Positions 30,062 to 37,923 of a stretch of 53,120 nt of DNA are shown here, piece after piece; position 1 is the first letter of the stretch; the number at the start of each line of letters is the position of its first letter. The translations under genes and the position numbers were made by a program. The DNA is from a virus: IMG/VR virus record IMGVR_UViG_3300037485_001022, positions 1-53,120 of that record; one strand, 5' to 3'. The notes below the pieces were generated by a model. The model was given only the letters and a program-made list of their open reading frames with translations, had not been told where the DNA came from and ran no database searches.

Positions 30062-30279
30062 AAGTTATTACAGGTCTAAGTGTGTTGGTTGGTGGTTTGG
30101 TGCTTATCGCTGCGGTTTCACTACTTACTGGTTGGATTGTAGCACTACTGTGGAATTGGCTAGTTCCGGTTCTAATTAAGTCAGCAGTTATTACACCGCA
30201 TATCACATATCTACAGGGTTGGGGCATTGCCTTCCTGTCGGGTATGCTGTTCAAAAGTTCTAATTATAAGACTACGTAA
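30058..30279 (+). CDS. Two-helix membrane protein
   Basis: A 73-residue protein with a first hydrophobic helix (TGLSVLVGGLVLIAAVSLLT) and a second (WIVALLWNWLVPVLI), and a possible third near the end (WGIAFLSGMLF). Predicted inner-membrane. Small holin-like size, but it lies in the replication region. Its start overlaps the previous stop. Confidence 0.55.
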   Translation: MKVITGLSVLVGGLVLIAAVSLLTGWIVALLWNWLVPVLIKSAVITPHITYLQGWGIAFLSGMLFKSSNYKTT

Positions 30280-30287
30280 GAGTTTAT

Positions 30288-30405
30288 GGGACGATGACGG
30301 TCAGACGATGGGTAAGTGAGACGGCGCAAGAAGTCACCCGTTAATAGTCTTGTCTGTGGTAGTCGGTAAGCGACAGGCCTGAGCAACCGCCGCCGTCATT
30401 GTCCC
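30288..30405 (+). ncRNA. Candidate structured RNA with 13-bp closing helix
   Basis: Bases 30288-30300 (GGGACGATGACGG) pair without a gap with 30393-30405 (CCGTCATTGTCCC), 13 pairs with one G-U. Inside, CAGAC (30302-30306) pairs with GTCTG (30352-30356), enclosing a hairpin around GTGA/TCAC; a second arm is GTGGT/ACCGC (30356-30360 with 30386-30390, sharing base 30356 with the first arm), enclosing GTCG/CGAC with a GTAAG loop. The fold is a multi-way junction. There is no U-run and no open frame. It lies between two genes on the plus strand. It matches no RNA family I know (not RNase P, tmRNA, SRP or 6S). It may be a phage ncRNA or the 5' leader of the gene at 30423. Confidence 0.6.
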
Positions 30406-30422
30406 CCCTATTTAGGTAATTT

Positions 30423-30749
30423 ATGTTCTCATTAACACCACCCGGTAAGCATATTGTTGGTCGTTACATAACCACATGTAGACTTGCAGAGGCATCTAAA
30501 AACACTACATCATTCAGGTATGAGGTAGCAAGTGCGTTATGTAAGGATACTGCGGAGGTACTTGTAACCGGTAACTTTGTGACTGTTACTAGAGACGAAG
30601 CTAAGTATAACGAGATACATACTATTGACTTCTATGCCATGAGTAAAGATGATTTTGATGCGTGCATTGAAGCCGCTTATACAGCCGGTAGACGCGCAGA
30701 AGCTAATATGAATAGTTGGGCTAGTTTAGCTTCAACAAAGAGTAGGTAA
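30423..30749 (+). CDS. Hypothetical 108-aa protein
   Basis: Starts MFSLTPPGKHIVGRYITTCR with TTTAGG as ribosome binding site, 18 bases after the structured RNA. Alpha/beta in pattern, with a helix at FDACIEAAYTAGRRAEANMN. Immediately precedes the polymerase gene by six bases. Not recognised. Confidence 0.6.
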   Translation: MFSLTPPGKHIVGRYITTCRLAEASKNTTSFRYEVASALCKDTAEVLVTGNFVTVTRDEAKYNEIHTIDFYAMSKDDFDACIEAAYTAGRRAEANMNSWASLASTKSR

Positions 30750-30755
30750 CTTCCC

Positions 30756-33287
30756 ATGTCTGATTTCCTTTTTGATATTGCGGCAATACAAACTAGTGTC
30801 CCTTCAAAACCACATTGCGGTAAGTGTCCCTTGAGCAATGTTGGTACGAAGTACGACCAGCCGTATAAAATTCAGGAGGGGAATCAGACAGTTTTACTTA
30901 TTGGTGGGGCAGTATCCGATTATGCCCACATGATGAAGGTTCCGGTTACTACCGAGTTTATTAAGCCGATTCTGGATTTGCTAGAAGGTTATACGGTTTA
31001 TTACATTCCGGTAGCGCATTGTGCGGTTGCTAAAGAGCCTATTAGTTACAGTAACCTAGTACATGCTGCAGAATGTTGCTCTTATAACCTGTACCAAACT
31101 ATTAAGCAGCTAAAACCTGACTTTACTGTACTGTTTGGTTCGCCTGCTATTACCGCTATCTATTCTAACCGTTGTGATAAGGGTTGTACGGTTGAGGTGT
31201 GGCGTGGTACCGTAACACCAGATCAGACACTGCATACTAATGTTATCTGCACGTACCCATTAATGGCACCCTGTACTGGTACTGAATCAGGTGTACTGTG
31301 GCGTTACATCCAACAAGACCTTGCACAGATTAAGACAGTAAAGCAGTGGCGCGATTATTCAGATTTGCCTTCTCGTGTCAAGATTATTGCTGATAAGCAG
31401 GTACTGTTTTACCTAGACCGCCTGCATGATGGTAGTGTCATAACATTTGACTATGAAACCACAGGGCTAAAGCCTGATAATAAGGGACATGAGATCGTAT
31501 GTGTATCTGTACGTACTGATATTGATAACTATGCGGTAGTCTTTGAATTAACTGATACCGTACTTCCGAAGTGGAAGCAGGTACTAGCCGACGAAACCAT
31601 TAAGAAGATCGCCCATAACATTAAGATGGAGGATCGGTGGACACGGAAGCGGCTTAAAACACCAGTAAAGGGTTGGATTTGGGATACTTGTATTGGGGCG
31701 CATTGCGTTAATCCGAATAGTGCCAGTGGCCTAAAGTTTCAGGCATTGCTTCAATTTGGTGTGGACGATTATAGCAGGGCAGTACATCATTATCTAGAGG
31801 CTGAAACATCTAACGACTTCAACCGTATCCATAAATGTGATAAGAAACAATTACATGTTTATTGCGGTATTGATTCGTACCTAGAATATGATTTGTACCT
31901 TTACCAGAAGGATACCCTTTGCTCGCGCAGAAACACACTAGGACGGGGCTTTGACTATGGGGTTGAGTTCTTTACCAAGGTAGCGCGTGCCTTTAGCGTG
32001 ATGGAAGGCAACGGCATTGCCATTGACAAGGCGTTAATGGGTGTGTATCTACCGGAAATAGAAGCTAAGCGGCAAGAAGCAATCACACAGTTTAAAACCA
32101 CACCTATCTATAAGGAATGGTATAACATATTCCTGCATACTACCGATTTAGGGTCGGACGTTCAACTCCGTCATATCCTATTCGATGTACTAGGTAATAC
32201 TCCGACAAAGTTTACAAGTAAGGATAAGGAAACAGTTGACGAAGAGGCACTTACTGATTTAGGTATTGAGGGACTAGACTCATATATCCGTGTTAAGAAG
32301 TTCAACAAGATCATAGGTACATACTATGCACAGATTAACAGGGAGATGGATGAGAATGGGTTACTGCATTGCGAGATGCAGTTAAATGCAGCACGGACGT
32401 TCAGGACATCCTGCACTAAGCCTAATCTGCAAAACATCAGTAAGACTGATAAAGAATACGCTAAGTACATCCGTGATTTGTTTATCCCGCAGAATCCTGA
32501 ATGGTGTATTGTAGAAGCGGACTTGAAGGGGTGTGAAGTAGCTGGTGCTGCCTGTCATACGCAAGACCCTAACCTGATAGCATACGTATCTAATCCTAAG
32601 TTGGACATGCACAAGGATTTAGGGGAACACCTCTACAATGTAGACCTAGCACTAATCAGTAAGGATTTGCGGAGTATTACTAAGGGCTATACCTTTGGTT
32701 CTTTCTATGGTAGTTATTGGAAGTTGACAGGGCCGTTTATCTGGAAACAACTACAACTACAAGAGCCTAAGTTGCTAGACGGTAAACCAGTACTTACACA
32801 CTTATCTGACATAGGGATTACAACGGTAGAGGACTTTACTAGGTTGGCGCAGGAAACTGATGATTTCATGTGGAATACACAGTTTCCCGGTTATCAACGA
32901 TGGAAGGAGCGGCAATGGGACAGTTACTTACAACTTGGGTTCGTAGACTTGTATACTGGATTCAGAAGGCCGGGGCCTTTGTCAAGGAATCAGGCGATAA
33001 ATACACCTATTCAGGGGGACAGTGGACACATTAACCTATGGCTCTGCTGTTACATACTATCTAAACTAAAGGACACCGGCATCCGTGCTAAGTTGTTCCT
33101 GCAGATTCACGATAGTGTGGTGGCTATAGTCCACCCTGACGATATAGCGGCATACCGGCAACTGTACATTGATGGTGTTGCTAGACTCCGTGAAATATGG
33201 AAATGGATTATTGTGCCTATTGAAATTGAGTTTGAAGTGTCACCACCCGGTAAATCATGGTTTGAAAAGAAGGAGTATAAAGGATGA
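30756..33287 (+). CDS. polA: Family A DNA polymerase with N-terminal UDG-like domain
   Basis: An 843-residue fusion. Residues 18-140 resemble family-4/5 iron-sulfur uracil-DNA glycosylase: CGKC (21-24), HCAVAKEPISYS with Cys89, AAECC (107-108) and LKPDFTVLFG. The glycosylase motif is altered (GGAVSD instead of GEAPG), so it is probably inactive. The 3'-5' exonuclease has DYET (Asp232, Glu234). The polymerase has motif A ADLKGCE (Asp589, Glu594), motif B R639..K643..F647..Y651 and motif C HDS (Asp786), where bacterial Pol I has HDE. It copies DNA with proofreading. The UDG-like part may bind DNA or uracil. Confidence 0.9.
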   Translation: MSDFLFDIAAIQTSVPSKPHCGKCPLSNVGTKYDQPYKIQEGNQTVLLIGGAVSDYAHMMKVPVTTEFIKPILDLLEGYTVYYIPVAHCAVAKEPISYSNLVHAAECCSYNLYQTIKQLKPDFTVLFGSPAITAIYSNRCDKGCTVEVWRGTVTPDQTLHTNVICTYPLMAPCTGTESGVLWRYIQQDLAQIKTVKQWRDYSDLPSRVKIIADKQVLFYLDRLHDGSVITFDYETTGLKPDNKGHEIVCVSVRTDIDNYAVVFELTDTVLPKWKQVLADETIKKIAHNIKMEDRWTRKRLKTPVKGWIWDTCIGAHCVNPNSASGLKFQALLQFGVDDYSRAVHHYLEAETSNDFNRIHKCDKKQLHVYCGIDSYLEYDLYLYQKDTLCSRRNTLGRGFDYGVEFFTKVARAFSVMEGNGIAIDKALMGVYLPEIEAKRQEAITQFKTTPIYKEWYNIFLHTTDLGSDVQLRHILFDVLGNTPTKFTSKDKETVDEEALTDLGIEGLDSYIRVKKFNKIIGTYYAQINREMDENGLLHCEMQLNAARTFRTSCTKPNLQNISKTDKEYAKYIRDLFIPQNPEWCIVEADLKGCEVAGAACHTQDPNLIAYVSNPKLDMHKDLGEHLYNVDLALISKDLRSITKGYTFGSFYGSYWKLTGPFIWKQLQLQEPKLLDGKPVLTHLSDIGITTVEDFTRLAQETDDFMWNTQFPGYQRWKERQWDSYLQLGFVDLYTGFRRPGPLSRNQAINTPIQGDSGHINLWLCCYILSKLKDTGIRAKLFLQIHDSVVAIVHPDDIAAYRQLYIDGVARLREIWKWIIVPIEIEFEVSPPGKSWFEKKEYKG

Positions 33288-33502
33288 CTATTGAACAACA
33301 CAAGGCTCTTACATCCACAGGTGGTACTAGTATTTACCTAACTGGTGGTGAAGTCGCTACCGCGATTATAGCATACTTAGCAGCACACTCTATCACTGTT
33401 CGTGGGCCGCGTACTATTACAGTTAATCATGAACTGTGTGATATTGGTAAGGTATACGTTGACCCGTCAGGGGCTGTATACGATAACAGGGGGCAGGAAT
33501 GA
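33284..33502 (+). CDS. Hypothetical 72-aa protein
   Basis: Overlaps the polymerase stop (GGATGA). Starts MTIEQHKALTSTGGTSIYLT, alpha/beta in pattern with a hydrophobic helix (GEVATAIIAYLAAHSITV) and a C-terminal beta part (RTITVNHELCDIGKVYV). Ends in an ATGA overlap with the next gene. Confidence 0.55.
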   Translation: MTIEQHKALTSTGGTSIYLTGGEVATAIIAYLAAHSITVRGPRTITVNHELCDIGKVYVDPSGAVYDNRGQE

Positions 33503-33654
33503 AAAAGTTTTGGAATAATGTAGGTTTGTGGTTTGCCTATATTGCAGTTGTGGCTTTGGTTGTAGGTTTGATTGGTGGTTGTGTGGCAATCAAATGGAAT
33601 GTTTATCATCAGCGGTTTCCTAATGCGTCACCGTGGACGTTCTTGTTTAAGTAA
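33499..33654 (+). CDS. Single-pass membrane protein, 51 aa
   Basis: Starts MKKFWNNVG followed by a hydrophobic helix (LWFAYIAVVALVVGLIGGCV) and a polar tail ending WTFLFK. The basic start predicts N-in topology. Overlaps the previous stop by four bases. Function unknown. Confidence 0.5.
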   Translation: MKKFWNNVGLWFAYIAVVALVVGLIGGCVAIKWNVYHQRFPNASPWTFLFK

Positions 33655-33663
33655 AGGATAATT

Positions 33664-33957
33664 ATGGATACAACTATTAACAATGAGATGTTTAATTCGT
33701 TGCTGGATCGTGTTGAACGGTTAGCTAACCCGCTTAACGCACCTGCACCAGTACCAGAACCTAAGTACAAGATTACTGAAATTCCCATCATTCCACAACC
33801 TATTAAAGATAAGTTGCGGCGTATTAATGACTACAGTAAAACAGCCGGTGTAGTTGATAATGACACTTGGTACATGCTTTTTGGGCGCGAACCCGAAGAT
33901 AATGTATCCCTTACCGAGTTTCGCCAAATCCTATCCGCACTAGGTATTGAGGGATAA
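33664..33957 (+). CDS. Hypothetical 97-aa protein with Pro-rich linker
   Basis: Starts MDTTINNEMFNSLLDRVERL, then a proline-rich linker (NAPAPVPEPKYKITEIPIIP) and a C-terminal part with WYMLFGREPEDNVSLTEFRQ that looks like a helical domain. Not recognised. Confidence 0.55.
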   Translation: MDTTINNEMFNSLLDRVERLANPLNAPAPVPEPKYKITEIPIIPQPIKDKLRRINDYSKTAGVVDNDTWYMLFGREPEDNVSLTEFRQILSALGIEG

Positions 33958-33959
33958 GT

Positions 33960-34136
33960 ATGCACGAAATCTACGAAATCAATAGGCTTATCCGCGCCAT
34001 TAATGCAGAACGGGAATGGGCATCCCGCACCAAGGATAGTGATCTTATCACGCCACTAGAGACTAAACTATGGCGTGACTTGTGTAAAGAAGTAGAGAAC
34101 CTAGACGAACTGCTTGACGATGAAACCACGCACTAA
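33960..34136 (+). CDS. Hypothetical 58-aa coiled-coil protein
   Basis: Begins MHEIYEINRLIRAINAEREW after GGGATAAGT and is helical throughout, with heptad-like charges (LWRDLCKEVENLDELLDD). Overlaps the next gene by 17 bases in a different frame. Function unknown. Confidence 0.55.
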   Translation: MHEIYEINRLIRAINAEREWASRTKDSDLITPLETKLWRDLCKEVENLDELLDDETTH

Positions 34137-34881
34137 ACTCTATCTTAGAACACCTATGCCTATCATCAGTGTTGATACACTGGCTAAGGTGGTGTTTCCT
34201 ACTTTAGCGTTTGCGTATCATGGGGGTACACGCTGTTTCAGTAATGGGGGTAAGTTACTTACTGAAAAGCGTGTACCTTTCAACACCGAGCATACCGACT
34301 ACCTAGAAGAATACTTACCTATAGGCGCAGACGGTATACTAAGTAATGGTATCTTTTATGCCTATGACTTGGTAAACCCGTTCACCTTTAACAATAACCT
34401 GCTATCCCGTATCTTTACACTAAGCAAGGAAATAGCAGGACTACATAACATACAGTTACCTACTATCACGGTACTAAACAGTGAGTCAGACCTAAGTCTG
34501 GTAGCGAAACATAACAAATTTGTATACTTTCGCTGCCCAACTTCATTCTATTCACAGAAGTATGCCGCACTATCACAACAGGCATGGCTAGAATATGAAT
34601 TGCGGGTAGTGTGTACCGGAGTTGTCAAAGAGGTACTTGTTAAGAAGGTTGAAGGTACAGATGACTGGCTTGGTGGTTTGATAGTAAGTACACCTGACAA
34701 GGGCGATATTTGTGTTAAAGGGTTTAAGTTAGACGCTAAAGCGATATGGGATAGACGGGAATACCTGTTAGGTGGTACGATTGAATACCTAACAGCTAAA
34801 GAAGCAAGTAGATTAACTGGGTATGAGTATGTCCGGTTTGTAGATAGAGATTTGGTTAGCAACGATATAATGAGGTTATGA
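34120..34881 (+). CDS. Degenerate DNA-ligase paralogue, predicted inactive
   Basis: A 253-residue protein that aligns with the ligase at 13679 over both ends. YHGGTRC (33-39) aligns with KLDGIRC, so the catalytic Lys is Tyr33 and the Asp is Gly35. LPIGADG matches LPEGADG at nearly equal distance (33 versus 34 residues later). The C-terminus LGGLIV, KGF and IWDRREYLLGGTIEY aligns with the OB-fold segment LGALQV, TGF, IWDNKMDWRDSLIKY. Motifs III to V are not conserved. It should not form lysine-AMP. It may bind nicked DNA or regulate ligase. It lies two genes ahead of the RNA ligase. ATG at 34120 follows GACGATG; a TTG at 34114 is possible. Confidence 0.6.
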   Translation: MKPRTKLYLRTPMPIISVDTLAKVVFPTLAFAYHGGTRCFSNGGKLLTEKRVPFNTEHTDYLEEYLPIGADGILSNGIFYAYDLVNPFTFNNNLLSRIFTLSKEIAGLHNIQLPTITVLNSESDLSLVAKHNKFVYFRCPTSFYSQKYAALSQQAWLEYELRVVCTGVVKEVLVKKVEGTDDWLGGLIVSTPDKGDICVKGFKLDAKAIWDRREYLLGGTIEYLTAKEASRLTGYEYVRFVDRDLVSNDIMRL

Positions 34882-35069
34882 TGGGCGCACAGGAGCCAAT
34901 TAAATGCTGTAAAACCTGTGATTATTGGGTATCGTGGCGTGCATATATGGGTGATGACGACCCTGATGAACCAACTGATGAGGGCAAGTGTTTTGCTGAT
35001 AGGGACATAGCAACCGCAGATGATTTTGTGTGCGCATTGTGGGTAAAACTAAGTGAGGTTATGATATGA
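34878..35069 (+). CDS. Small Cys-rich protein (CxxCxYW...C...C)
   Basis: A 63-residue protein with KCCKTCDYWVSW, GKCFADRDIATADDFVCALW, a recurring zinc-like pattern in phage and bacterial small proteins (CxxCxxW, then GxC, then T..DF.C..W). Function not known. ATG at 34878 overlaps the previous stop; the second Met at 34881 could be the real start. Confidence 0.6.
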   Translation: MMGAQEPIKCCKTCDYWVSWRAYMGDDDPDEPTDEGKCFADRDIATADDFVCALWVKLSEVMI

Positions 35070-35605
35070 CAGAGTTTGTTGCTTTTCAAAAAATACCAAG
35101 ACTCTCCCGTGACTGTTGCATTACTGAAAAACTCGACGGCACCTCAGGTTGTATTTTCATTGGCGAGGACGGTGAGTTTCTAACAGGTAGTCGTAACCGT
35201 TGGATTACACCGGAAGATGATAACTATGGTTTCAGCCGTTGGGCACACGCGCATAAGGACGAGTTAATGCAACTTGGCCCCGGTAGGCACTTTGGTGAAT
35301 GGTGGGGTCTAGGTATTCAGCGTGGATACGGCGCACCTGATAAGCGGTTTAGCCTGTTTAATACCGCAAGATGGAATGCTGAAACACCACCGCCTGCTTG
35401 TTGTTCAGTAGTGCCCGTGTTGTATACAGGGTTATTTTCCTCTTATGTAGTTGAAATGCAACTAGATTACTTAAAAGCTAATGGCAGTAAGGCAATTCCG
35501 TTTATGAATCCTGAAGGTGTTGTTGTATACCATTGTGCTGCACGTACTTATTTCAAAAAGACCATAGTCGGGGATGAATCACCAAAGGGGAAACGGGATG
35601 AGTAA
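35066..35605 (+). CDS. RNA ligase (Rnl2/DraRnl-like)
   Basis: A 179-residue nucleotidyltransferase. Motif I is EKLDGTSG with Lys22; SRNRWI is the Ia-like segment; FGEWWG fits motif III; EGVVVY is motif IV; FKKTI near the end is motif V. The lack of an OB-fold and the EKxDG start fit phage RNA ligases rather than DNA ligases. It seals 3'-OH/5'-phosphate RNA ends, complementing the RtcB at 21791. It starts in an ATGA overlap. Confidence 0.8.
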   Translation: MTEFVAFQKIPRLSRDCCITEKLDGTSGCIFIGEDGEFLTGSRNRWITPEDDNYGFSRWAHAHKDELMQLGPGRHFGEWWGLGIQRGYGAPDKRFSLFNTARWNAETPPPACCSVVPVLYTGLFSSYVVEMQLDYLKANGSKAIPFMNPEGVVVYHCAARTYFKKTIVGDESPKGKRDE

Positions 35606-35777
35606 CCAACTAAACGCAGGTAAGTTTCGTGGAGGCGCGGTATGGCATAGTGAGGATAACGGTAAGACATGGTGGACACCATTTCAATTCAGCCATTCTG
35701 TTGCGATTACTAAGAAAGAACTAGAGAAAATGGCACTAAGTATTTTACGTGATTTGTGTGATGAGGGGCAAGACTAA
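35598..35777 (+). CDS. Hypothetical 59-aa protein
   Basis: ATG at 35598 overlaps the RNA ligase end by eight bases; GGAAACGGG ahead. Starts [20 protein letters not shown] with a Trp pair ([10 protein letters not shown]) and ends with an acidic helix. Not recognised. Its stop shares a base with the next start. Confidence 0.5.
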   Translation: MSNQLNAGKFRGGAVWHSEDNGKTWWTPFQFSHSVAITKKELEKMALSILRDLCDEGQD

Positions 35778-35947
35778 TGAGTAAGAAGTCAGATAGGCGG
35801 TTGTATAAGGATTATCTACTGTATAAGGAACATCTACCAAAGTTGTATCCGCAGAAACGTGGGTATGACAAGGTTGGGCGTAATGAAGTCTGCCCTTGTG
35901 GTAGTGGTAAGAAGTGGAAGAAGTGCTGCCTTAATGGGAAGGAATAA
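35777..35947 (+). CDS. SEC-C zinc-motif protein
   Basis: A 56-residue protein whose C-terminus [19 protein letters not shown] is a full SEC-C motif (CxCGSGxKxKxCC), as found at the end of SecA and in many stand-alone proteins. It holds one zinc ion and binds proteins or nucleic acid. The first half is basic and helical ([20 protein letters not shown]). The partner in the phage is unknown. Confidence 0.8.
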   Translation: MSKKSDRRLYKDYLLYKEHLPKLYPQKRGYDKVGRNEVCPCGSGKKWKKCCLNGKE

Positions 35948-35949
35948 CT

Positions 35950-36225
35950 ATGTGGTGGGCATATAAACGGATACCAAAAGTACAAACAACTAAAGTAGAC
36001 TGGAAACTTGACCAGATTAATAAGTTGATTGCCTTTCGTAATCAGGGTGAGACATTCCGGTATCTTGGCTTAAAGATGTTAGTAACTGGGCACTCCGATA
36101 TTTCCGCTACCGGACGTGTTATACCGGAGTTGCAGTGTGACTATGTAGATAATAATGGTGTTCTTAGGACCTGTGCATTTGCATTTCACGAACTGCCAAC
36201 ACTAGAAAAAGAAAGTGGGTCTTAA
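35950..36225 (+). CDS. Hypothetical 91-aa protein
   Basis: Starts MWWAYKRIPKVQTTKVDWKL after AAGGAATAACT. Alpha/beta: FRYLGLKMLVTGHSD and CDYVDNNGVLRTCAFAFHEL are beta-like. The C-terminus HELPTLEKE recurs in other small phage proteins. Unknown function. Confidence 0.6.
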   Translation: MWWAYKRIPKVQTTKVDWKLDQINKLIAFRNQGETFRYLGLKMLVTGHSDISATGRVIPELQCDYVDNNGVLRTCAFAFHELPTLEKESGS

Positions 36226-36227
36226 CT

Positions 36228-36482
36228 ATGGAAGTTACCATTAACGACCCTAGTGTCAGTCGCCCTTTAGCATTCGACTCTATGGCAGCGTGTGCGGAAT
36301 ACCTGTTGCGTGGGGATAGATGTTTTGACAATATAGGGGCTGTAGAAACGGTGGAACAGCGTGCAGAGCATAATAGCCGTGCTATTGGACGGCTCATGGC
36401 TGTTCTGGTTAAGAAAAACATCCTAACCACAGCAGAGTGTGTAGATGTGCTTCAAACCTACATGTATAATGATAAGGAATAA
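36228..36482 (+). CDS. Hypothetical 84-aa protein
   Basis: Starts MEVTINDPSVSRPLAFDSMA after a TTAACT junction. The second half is helical (EQRAEHNSRAIGRLMAVLVK, then ECVDVLQTYMYN). Its last codons AAGGAATAA serve as ribosome binding site and stop before the next ATG. Confidence 0.6.
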   Translation: MEVTINDPSVSRPLAFDSMAACAEYLLRGDRCFDNIGAVETVEQRAEHNSRAIGRLMAVLVKKNILTTAECVDVLQTYMYNDKE

Positions 36483-36484
36483 CT

Positions 36485-36754
36485 ATGGAACTCACCTACC
36501 GAGTACGCCACATAGACGGCAGATACCTTTGGTGGGAAGGTGATGACCAAAGTTTTACGTGCGAGTTATCAAAAGACCCATATAAGTATAAACACACTAA
36601 GAAAATTAGTGTATGTGCTTCGTTTGGTACCGCACTGCACGCACTATGTTCTACCCCTTATGGTACTATGAACTTACGGCTTGTTGCGTATGCGGATGGG
36701 GTAGAAGTATCTGCTAGGGCATATTCAAGGTTTTTTGAACGCTTCATGGACTAG
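36485..36754 (+). CDS. Hypothetical 89-aa protein
   Basis: Starts MELTYRVRHIDGRYLWWEGD; beta rich and aromatic, with a helix near FGTALHALCSTPYG. It lies eight bases ahead of the clamp loader. No family recognised. Confidence 0.6.
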   Translation: MELTYRVRHIDGRYLWWEGDDQSFTCELSKDPYKYKHTKKISVCASFGTALHALCSTPYGTMNLRLVAYADGVEVSARAYSRFFERFMD

Positions 36755-36762
36755 GAATAACT

Positions 36763-37674
36763 ATGGAACTATATCGTAAATATCGGGAAACAACACTTGA
36801 CGGGATTCTAGGCAATCATAATAGCAAGGAAACCCTCAAGAGCATTATCGCTAAGCCTGTAGAATCACGTCCGCATACATTCTTGTTTGTAGGGCCAGCA
36901 GGGTGCGGTAAGACTACTCTAGCCTATATCATGGCTGCGGAGGTTAAGGTTCAGAACATCATTGAACAGAATAGTGCTGATTATCGTGGTATTGATTCTG
37001 TGCGTGATTTTGCAGCAGCACTACAGTATGTGCCACTACAGGGTTCACAGGCATACATCTTTGAAGAGGCCCACCGTCTCACGCAAGATGCACAGGAGGC
37101 ACTACTCAAACCAGTAGAGAACTGTCCCGAACATACTTACCTGTTCTTTACAACTACAGATGCCAGTAAGATCAATGCAGCACTTAAAACGCGCATGATT
37201 ATCATTCCGGTAGAACCACTAGATGAAACAACACTTGAATCACTGGTAAAGTCTGTTTGTGTTAAGGAACAGATTACAATTACTGATGCTGTCATTAAGC
37301 ATATTGCCAAGTCTGCTTACAATTCACCTAGACGCGCACTAACCATGCTTGAAAAGGTGATTGGGTTGTCGGAAGAGGAACAGCTTAAAGTAGCAGGTTA
37401 TTCTAATGACGTAGAAACGGTTGCTATTGACTTGTGCCGTCTACTAATTAAGAAGTCTGAATGGATGCCTATTGCTAATGTACTTTCAACTTTAAGTGTT
37501 GAACCAGAAGCAGTTAGGCGTGCGGTACTAGGGTATATGCGTGCCGTATTGCTTAAAAAGGATAGTGCTGCAGCCGTTGTAGTTGCCACACACTTTGAAC
37601 GTAACTACTATGATACTGGCAACGCAGGGCTTACGTTGTCTTGCTATCGCGCATGGGTTGACTTGAAAGGATAA
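36763..37674 (+). CDS. Clamp loader AAA+ ATPase (RFC-small / DnaX-like)
   Basis: A 303-residue ATPase. YRKYRETTLDGILGN at the start is the clamp-loader entry motif. Walker A is GPAGCGKT (44-51). The Walker B region is AYIFEEAHRL, with EE where DE is common. ALLKPVE, FTTTDASK (sensor 1) and the TRM after AALK complete the pattern; SPRRAL is sensor 2. It loads the ring clamp (28433) onto primed DNA. The C-terminal helical domain is short. No second subunit gene is obvious, so it may act as a homo-oligomer or with an unrecognised small partner. Confidence 0.8.
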   Translation: MELYRKYRETTLDGILGNHNSKETLKSIIAKPVESRPHTFLFVGPAGCGKTTLAYIMAAEVKVQNIIEQNSADYRGIDSVRDFAAALQYVPLQGSQAYIFEEAHRLTQDAQEALLKPVENCPEHTYLFFTTTDASKINAALKTRMIIIPVEPLDETTLESLVKSVCVKEQITITDAVIKHIAKSAYNSPRRALTMLEKVIGLSEEEQLKVAGYSNDVETVAIDLCRLLIKKSEWMPIANVLSTLSVEPEAVRRAVLGYMRAVLLKKDSAAAVVVATHFERNYYDTGNAGLTLSCYRAWVDLKG

Positions 37675-37676
37675 GT

Positions 37677-37922
37677 ATGAAAGACGAGAAAATTAAGTGT
37701 GATAACTGTAAGAAGGAAATTACCTTTCCTGCTATCATTGGACTAACAGCTACATTCAGAACCCGTACTGGCGTAAATAGGCCAATGGGATATACGCAAT
37801 TTGAGGTAGAGAATAGGGACTTCTGCGACCTGCGGTGTCTAGAAGTGTGGGTAGAACAAAAACATAAAGAAAGTTCGCGTGGTTACTCTAAAGTGGACCC
37901 TTGGGATAGGACGGATTTGTGA
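37677..37922 (+). CDS. Small CxxC zinc-like protein
   Basis: An 81-residue protein with KCDNCKKEITFP near the start and RDFCDLRCLEVWVEQK later, two CxxC pairs forming a probable zinc site (treble-clef-like order). It is basic overall. It lies directly after the clamp loader by two bases. Family not recognised. Confidence 0.6.
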   Translation: MKDEKIKCDNCKKEITFPAIIGLTATFRTRTGVNRPMGYTQFEVENRDFCDLRCLEVWVEQKHKESSRGYSKVDPWDRTDL

Positions 37923-37923
37923 T

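Noticed and set aside
30288-30405. Known RNAs (tmRNA, RNase P, SRP, 6S)
   Set aside because: None of their conserved sequence blocks is present.
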